Positions 57,856 through 64,000 of a DNA stretch of 64,000 bases are shown in pieces (within the stretch, counting starts at the first letter, position 1; each line of letters begins with the position of its first letter). A model generated the notes under the pieces. It was given only the letters and a program-made list of their open reading frames with translations, made no database searches and was not told the origin of the DNA. A program made the position numbers and the translations under genes. The DNA is from Dastarcus helophoroides (taxonomy: Eukaryota; Arthropoda; Insecta; Coleoptera; Bothrideridae). The stretch is taken from assembly GCA_028583605.1 (NCBI GenBank), contig CM053329.1, positions 1,426,001-1,490,000 of the forward strand, in the 5' to 3' direction.

Positions 57856-59434
57856 TAGTGACGTCACGAATATTCGCATTCGCATTCGCGAATATTCGCA
57901 TGTTTTTTGATAATCGCATTCGCATTTGCGAGAAATTATGCGAATATATTGCGAATGTATTTGGCAATAAAAAAACGGGAAATTATTTATGGACTAACAA
58001 TGCTACTGCTAAGACTTTCTTCCTTCTCGTTTTTTTTTACTTTTTATTCTCGTTAACTAGAATAGAGCACTAGGGCGTTTGCTCTCCCCTGATTCATAAA
58101 ATCAATTGGAAATTTATATTCTCAACTACGGGGTCCTTTTCCAAAAATTTTCATTTGTTCCTTTCTTTGAAATTTCGACCTTTTTATGAAAATTCGTCTT
58201 TTTTCACAAAATTTATTCTTTTCTTTTGAAATTTCGAACTAAAATTCGAGCTCTTTTATTCAAATTGGCTTTTTAAACATTTTAAATTATTATCTCAAAA
58301 TTCGTAGTTTTCTTCCTTCAAAATTTCGTAATTTTTCAAAATTTCATTTTTTTTTAAATTCGTCCTGCAAATTTCGACTTTACATCAAAATTTGCTTTTT
58401 TCTCAAAATTTGATAGATCTATTAATATAAAAGTAAAAATATTTAGAATAATACTTATTTGAAAATTTTGAAAAATATATTTTGAAAGTGTTGAATTTTC
58501 CACAAATACAAGAATTCCAGAACAGTTAATATCTCAGAATTTTTAAAATAATCTAAAAAGCGGATATCCTCTGACATTACAGAGTGGCAGAGGGTAGCTG
58601 GTCCTTCACTCAGGCAGCCATTAAAAAATAAATATTAAGTCGAGCAATTTTGACCCTTTTTTCTTGAAGTATCGACTTTTTTTGTAAAATTTTCCTCAAA
58701 ATTCGTCCCTTTTTTGAAATTTCGTCAAAATTTGACTTTGTTTGGGTATTTGGAACTTTCGATTTTTACCTCGAAAATCAGCTTTTCCTCTAAATTTTGA
58801 TATTTTTAAAATTTTTCTAAATGGCCAAGTTTTTATATTAAATTTATTTCCTGAAAATTCCCAATTTATTAAAAACTTGTTTTTTTAATCAAAATTCGTC
58901 TTTTTCTTAATTACGACTATAAAGTAGAATTTTGAGTAAGTAGAATTTTGAGTATAAACTCAAAAATTTTACTTTTTTCTCTCAAAATTGTACTGCACCA
59001 AAATTTTTAAATATTTCATACAAATTTCGGTTTTTTTCTCGAAATTTTTACTGCCGGTTTTAACCTATTTCTCAAAATACGTTCTATTATTGAAGTTTCG
59101 ACTAAATGTTATATGTTTCGGGAATTTTGTATTTGAAATTGGGCTTTTTATTCAAATTTCGACTTTTTAGCAAAATTCATTTATTTTTTTAGAATTGAAT
59201 TAAAAATTTGCAAAAACACAACAATTTTGAGAATAGTAGTAGAGAAACATTCTTAGAAACAGGATTTTTTTCTCCAAATATGATTTATTTTAAAAATTTC
59301 GATCTTTCTCACATTTTCTAAGTGTTAGTGAAGAAGCCAATATTCGCATTCGCATTCGCATTCGAGAATGTTGGAAATGAATATTCGCATTCGCATTCGT
59401 AAATGTGGGAAAACCAACGTTCGTTACATCACTA
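57856..59434. mobile_element. Short hAT-type element with ATTCGC subterminal repeats
   Basis: TIRs TAGTGACGTCACGAA and the complement of TTAGTGATGTAACGAA. Perfect 8-bp target duplication ATGTGTAG (57848-57855, 59435-59442). Both ends carry tandem ATTCGC/GCATTC hexamers. The interior is a T-rich TTTCGAC array that starts with the same GAGCACTAGGGC...TTTATATT lead as the array elements at 9506 and 52500. Non-autonomous. Confidence 0.9.
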
Positions 59435-59442
59435 ATGTGTAG

Positions 59443-60028
59443 ACATAAAAATTAGTATGTTGCAATTGTGAGCCTGTAAGTTTTGATGATTTACTGTGAT
59501 ATGACACATTGAATCTTGTAATACAATATGAAACAAGATCTTGTGCTGTCGTATAAGTCAATAAATTTCATAATTTCAATTGAATAACAAGTGTTACAGT
59601 GGTTAAAGTAAGGTAAAATAGATCATATTTATTTTCAAACCACTTAGCGCGTTGTTTTTAGCTATAAATAAATAAATTATTATTTAATTGTCTTGGGATT
59701 AGGCACCTGGAATTAAATTAATAATTTCGAGGAAACAACTAATTTAAGAAGCCGTAAACCAAAAATATTTTATTTTGAGAAATTAATTCAGTGTGTAGAA
59801 GTGTTACATTTTTGGTCCAAAAATTGTAATCACAAAACGAATGTAATAATCTGAAAATCCAAAATATCTGGACTAATTGAATTATCTGGCATCCACTTTC
59901 TTAAAATTATCATATTTTCAAGGATATTACGATAACGTTTAAATATACCTTTCATTCATTCTAAAATGTCAAGTGACCAAAAATGGATTCAATTCTAGTT
60001 TTTTAAATACTCTTTGAAAGATACTTGT
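59443..60028. other. Intergenic, nothing recognised
   Basis: A/T-rich DNA without repeats or ORFs of note. Confidence 0.45.
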
Positions 60029-60076
60029 TCAAATCCACTGCAACCTTTAGATAAATCAGATATTGGACTAAATATC
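60029..60076 (+). pseudogene. Lipase exon 1 relic (third lipase copy)
   Basis: It encodes SNPLQPLDKSDIGLNI, then a GTAAGA donor, matching the end of exon 1 in the working gene (DKSDIGLNI against DNKDIGLNI, same splice position). The signal-peptide part upstream (ATG at 59983) is out of frame with stops. Confidence 0.6.
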
Positions 60077-61089
60077 GTAAGAGAAGTACTAATAAAAAAT
60101 TATTAATTTAGTTTAAATTAAACCTATATATTACATACAAATAGTTACCCTTTTTAAAAAAATCATAATGGTACTTGCAAAATATGATTACGTTTTACAG
60201 ATATTTCTTTTTTCCATTAAACAATAACTTAAAAGTAATACATTACCGGTTTAGTAATCATCAATTTAAGCGGCGCAATGTATTCACGAGTCTCTGATCA
60301 ATGACTACTCTTTTTACAAAGTCGTTCAATGTTTGTGATTGAAAATGTATATTTATATTTTTAGATTTGCCATAGTAGTTAAGCATAAAAAGCAATGCTT
60401 TATAACAAATTATTATTACTTTACTAATTAAGGCACATTAAAGCACCAAAATATTTAGATGATTTTCAAAAAAATTTAAGGTTTTATCATTTATTTGCTT
60501 GTTTTCATTATCTCGTTAACAATCACGATGAATAATTTTCTATTTGAAGTCCACCCACAAAAAAAAATTTGTGGTATCACTTTTTTTTAGGACTTTGTTG
60601 CACCGAATCACTTGATATCCAATGGTGACTACACTTATAGCGAAATACATGATCCATTTTCTATCGCTATAACAAGTATAATAACAAAATTCTTTAAAAT
60701 GATATATAAAAAAATGGCTAAGAGAAATATAACTTTATGTAATCAACAATCCAAAATTATAAACAGTCTATGAAATTTCATGGTCTGTTAGATTGATTTG
60801 TTTTGTTTTAGATATGAACTCGATAACAACCCTTTTATTAAACGAAGTTTTATTTCTGCTAGCTGATCAGCTAAAAAAAAATCCATTTTAAGCAAAAATA
60901 TTTCTGACTGCGAAGGTTGTCATAAGATAGCACGGCAGATAGCGCAAGGATAGATACAACGCCTCATACTTTCCCATTTATAAAATTAATTTAGGTGGGT
61001 GCAATAAAACAAATGGGTCTAAAGTATTATGTAAAATATCCACAGAAAACCAATATTGTATAATCAGCTATCCAAAGTAACAAACAGTA
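60077..61089. other. DNA downstream of the lipase relic
   Basis: An acceptor-like TTTTTTTTAG at 60581-60590 is followed by an open stretch (60591-60680) reading NHLISNGDYTYSEIHDPF, possibly a decayed exon 2 (compare LI..GYP.E.H). The similarity is too weak to call a gene. Confidence 0.3.
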
Positions 61090-61960
61090 TCTAAAATTAA
61101 AAAAAAAAAATTGTAATCTCCCGGATTGCAAACTTTACAGCTTAATATTTCTACTTTAAATTCCAGATTTCAAAAAAGAAAGGTGGCAAGTTTGATTTTA
61201 AATTCAAAATTTTCACATTTCTCACAGCATTTCAAGTGTTTGCCTACAATATTAAATTCGTCCTCAAAATCTCGACCTATTAATTTTTCTACTAAAATCT
61301 CTAAATCTTAATTTGAATTTCAACATTTCTACTTTTTTAAAATCGAGTTTTCAGTAGAAATTTTCAATTCAGGTTTAAGAAAAAAGGATCTTAGAATTGC
61401 AACTTTGATTGCAAAGTTTTGTTCTGTATTTCAATTTGGGGAGGAAAGTTGAATTCTTAACTCAAAATGTGTACTTTTTTTTAGAGATTTTGAATTGAAA
61501 ATTCGAAATTTCGACCTTACTTGGAGATTTTAACTTTAATCTCAAAATAGCTACTTTAAACTAAAAATTTCAGATTTTATCTTTTACTTTCTCCCAAAAC
61601 AATAAAGTTTAATTTGCAAATATTACTTTTTTCCTAAAATTTTGACTTTTAATTTTAAAATTTGAATTTTGAATTTTTTATTTAGCATTCCAAGTTAAAA
61701 TTGTGTTTGACCTCTATTATATGTATTAGCTAACTGATTTATAAAAAATATCCAAAGTTTTACCCAAAATTTAGAGAAAAACTTTGAATATTTGAAGGTT
61801 GAAATGTTTACTAAAAATGATTTGGTAATTGTGGATTTATAAAATAAACATTTTTTGACATTTTTAACCTTTTAAGATTAAATTTAAACTGAAAAATTTG
61901 AAAAAATAGTCGAATAGGTCAACATTTCAAATTTAATTATAAAATTTTTTAAAAAGAAGT
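61090..61960. repeat. Degenerate A/T-rich array (mostly T-rich)
   Basis: Units such as TCAAAATCTCGACCT and TTTTCCTAAAATTTTGACTTT. Non-coding and more diverged than the other arrays. Confidence 0.55.
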
Positions 61961-61998
61961 CTATATTTTATGAACACAATGAATATTTTGTTATTACA

Positions 61999-62115
61999 TT
62001 ATTTGATAAATATTCGTGCTTTAAAAATTATATATGTCGGAGACGTTTCAGGTGGCTGCGTGGATGTTTCGATTCTCGCACGTTTACGGGGTGACGCTTT
62101 TGATTTATCACTCAT
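61999..62115 (-). CDS. Short ORF, possible truncated gag start
   Basis: 38 codons starting MSDKSKASPRKRARIETSTQ, then PPETSP. The first about 26 residues look coding (basic, Ser/Pro-rich), after which A/T-rich filler leads to a stop. It lies directly downstream, on the same strand, of the LTR-like region of the gypsy element, where gag would begin in a tandem or recombinant arrangement. It could also be a broken host exon. Confidence 0.35.
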   Translation of the reverse strand: MSDKSKASPRKRARIETSTQPPETSPTYIIFKARIFIK

Positions 62116-62430
62116 AATTGCACAATTTATTGTTGTTGGCACAAATAACAAACTTAACTTAACTTAACTTAAAATGGTCTATAATAATCTAAATGAGAAT
62201 TGTCAATAATGTAATCGGTAACTCTTAGAATTAATCGATAGAGCTCGGCAGTCCGCAACCCGCACACCGCGTATCGATCTATCCCGTCTCGATCGTCACT
62301 GCAATCTGTCTCCTCAAACGCTGTGCTGGTCTCGTTCCGCCCGCCAAGGAAAAAGGTCCCTGGGTGCTCCAGATTCGTTAATTCTCTAAGACCAGTGGCG
62401 TATCCGCCGACACGGCCATCCTGACACTGT
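62116..62430 (-). mobile_element. LTR-like or 3' region of the gypsy element (tentative)
   Basis: More GC-rich than the surroundings, between the minisatellite and the short ORF. A TG-starting boundary is possible near 62425 on the minus strand (TGTCAGGATGGCCGTG). The 5' LTR lies outside the window, so no direct-repeat proof is possible. A short hairpin GTGCACG..CGTGCAC is at about 62426-62443. Confidence 0.35.
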
Positions 62431-62534
62431 GCACGTCCTCGTGCACATCATTTTTTCTCTAAAACACAAACAAAAATTAGCATAACTCGTCCATCCTGAC
62501 TTAAACAGTATAGTATGATGACTATACTTTTGCT

Positions 62535-63396
62535 GTGCACAAGAATGAGAGACCGGCCACAATGATGTCTCTTCAAACTTGTGCACATTCACAGGAGGGA
62601 GACCGACCAACTGATGTCTCCTCTCCTAGGTGGGAGACCGACCACATGATGTCTCCTCACCTTAAACTAACATATACCAGAGGGAGACCGACCACATGAT
62701 GTCTCCTCTCTATTTCTTACATTGGTGTGGGAGACCGGCCACATGATGTCTCCTCACACCCATACCGGAGGGAGACCGACCACATGATGTCTCCTCTCCC
62801 AGGTGGGAGACCGACCAACTGATGTCTCCTCACCTCAACTTAACTACCCTAGAGGGAGACCGACCACATGATGTCTCCTCTCTAGCTTACACCTGTGTGG
62901 GAGACCGACTACATGATGTCTCCTCACACTCAAATAACATACTGGAGGGAGACCGACCACATGATGTCTCCTCTCCCAGGTGGGAGACCGACCAACTGAT
63001 GTCTCCTCACCTCAACTTACATACATTAGAGGGAAACCGACAAAATGATGTCCCCTCCTCGCTTACCCCAATGGTGTCTCCTCACATTCGAATAACATAC
63101 GAGAGGGAAAACCTATCACATTGACGTCTCCTCCCTCTTTCTCTTTTCTCTCTTTTACCCTTGTGTGGGAGACCGACCAACTGATGTCTCCTCACACTCA
63201 GACAACATACGAGAAGAAAACCAATCAAATGATGTCTTCCCTCTTCCTTACTCCTATGTGGGAGACCGACTACATGATGTCTCCTCACACATGAATAACA
63301 TACGAGGGAAAAACCGATCAAATGATGTCTCCCTTCTCTCTATCTACTTCTCTTTTATCCGTGTGGGAGATCGACCACATGATGTCTCCTCACACT
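62535..63396. repeat. Hairpin minisatellite, about 18 units
   Basis: The core GGGAGACCGACCACATGAT then GTCTCCTC recurs about every 34-60 bp. GGAGAC and GTCTCC pair within each unit. A higher-order period of about 175 bp (four units) is visible, for example 62771 and 62946. Flanks vary but remain complementary: GTGCACAAG/CTTGTGCAC, AGGTG/CACCT, AGAG/CTCT, GTGTG/CACAC, GGAG/CTCC. Units from 63030 on are more degenerate. Confidence 0.92.
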
Positions 63397-63469
63397 CTAA
63401 TATACGGTATCTTTCAACTCGTTCACACTCTCGTAAACAATACAACATAATTATCAGTTACCTAAATAT

Positions 63470-64000
63470 TTAGCAAACAGGCTCAGTCTGCTCCTCATTG
63501 TCATCATCCAAGACAATTTCACCTTGTCCTTCAGGAACTCTTATCAACTGATCATGAGCAAACTTAAACAACGGGTTTTTGCCCTTACTGGAGACTTTTT
63601 CCACTTCGTATCTATCATTATCTAACACTTTTACGATTCTAAATGGACCTCTATACTTTTTATCCAATTTCGTTAACATGCGTTCATTGCATTTACTAAA
63701 AACAAATTCGCCTTCCTTAAAAGGTTGAACAATGGCTTTTCCCACATTAAAACGAGATGTATCTTTAGCGGCTGATAAATTGATATTTTTATCTGCTTGT
63801 TTCCTAATATCACCTAAGGTGAGCCTGTCCCTGGTTAACATTTCCGAATGAACAATCTTCTGCAAATTTAACGAACGAATCTCGGTTCCAAACAAAACTT
63901 CCGCGGGACTAAAACCTGTAACTCGGTGCTTTGTACTGTTCAAAGCCAACTGGACCTCTCCTAAGGAGTCCTGCCAACGTTCATTACTTTCGGATTCAAT
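63470..64000 (-). CDS. Ty3/gypsy pol, C-terminal integrase part (continues past window)
   Basis: Open to the window edge, ending TAA at 63472..63470. It reads the integrase region after the catalytic core: LALNSTKHRVTGFSPAEVLFG (typical N..H..TG.SP.E..FG), then KLDKKYRGPFRIVKVL, the GPY/F module that contacts DNA, and an acidic C-terminal tail (LDDDNEEQTE). The D,D35E core and RT/RNase H lie beyond 64000. The 177 visible codons have no stop, so the element may be young. Confidence 0.88.
   Translation of the reverse strand: MESESNERWQDSLGEVQLALNSTKHRVTGFSPAEVLFGTEIRSLNLQKIVHSEMLTRDRLTLGDIRKQADKNINLSAAKDTSRFNVGKAIVQPFKEGEFVFSKCNERMLTKLDKKYRGPFRIVKVLDNDRYEVEKVSSKGKNPLFKFAHDQLIRVPEGQGEIVLDDDNEEQTEPVC

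Noticed and set aside
62382..62425. Minus-strand TCAGGATGGCCGTG resembling the 5' part of tRNA-Leu
   Set aside because: No B box, anticodon arm or acceptor pairing follows; not a tRNA.
62535..63396. CRISPR array or protein-coding repeat
   Set aside because: Spacing and arms are irregular, the genome is an insect, and short ORFs (62822-63124, 63165-63473) are repeat read-through.

Overview
This is nuclear DNA of an AT-rich insect genome. Beetle-like is my best guess, from the mixture of Tc1/mariner, hAT and lipase sequences, but nothing in the window proves the order. Three host genes with clean GT-AG introns are readable: (i) a type I DnaJ co-chaperone of the DNAJA1/DNAJA4 kind on the minus strand (CDS 8421..539, one 6.7-kb intron, heat-shock elements upstream); (ii) the U5 snRNP assembly factor AAR2 on the minus strand (19920..18355, three exons, one frame-breaking base in exon 3); (iii) a seven-exon secreted acid lipase on the plus strand (42795..57031, 403 aa, complete catalytic triad). 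Remains of at least two further lipase copies flank it (34872-41323 and about 60029-60076), so this was a tandem lipase cluster.

Most of the rest is transposable elements, many nested. Left third: a mariner relic (1465-2681), a foldback element carrying a 590-bp GA microsatellite (3859-5839) and a three-copy 303-bp satellite with a strong palindrome (6383-7290) all lie inside the DnaJ intron. Next come a hAT inside a Tc1 inside another Tc1 (9104 to about 14300) and a DUF4817-type IS630/Tc1/mariner element (15046-16860). Middle: an 8.7-kb hAT-like composite (20028-28683) starts 108 bp upstream of the AAR2 ATG, followed by 3.7 kb of degenerate ~20-bp arrays that change strand near 31.3 kb. A 6.1-kb hAT (35087-41198) splits the lipase pseudogene. 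Right third: lipase intron 3 carries a TIR-bounded insertion with DUF7869-like remnants and a non-LTR retrotransposon, and then a solo LTR ending 18 bp before exon 4. Intron 5 carries a 2.9-kb array element. A short hAT (57856-59434) and the 3' part of a Ty3/gypsy element on the minus strand (63470 to the window end) close the window.

Two patterns run through the window. The first is a degenerate A/T-rich repeat with the core CAAAATTTCGAC (or its complement) that fills the interiors of several otherwise unrelated TIR elements and adds up to well over 10 kb. The second is inverted repetition at every scale, from a 30-bp perfect palindrome with 8-bp target duplications to 430-bp foldback arms. 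The most unusual item is the minisatellite at 62535-63396 next to the gypsy pol gene: each unit is a potential hairpin, and the flanking arms differ between units but stay complementary.
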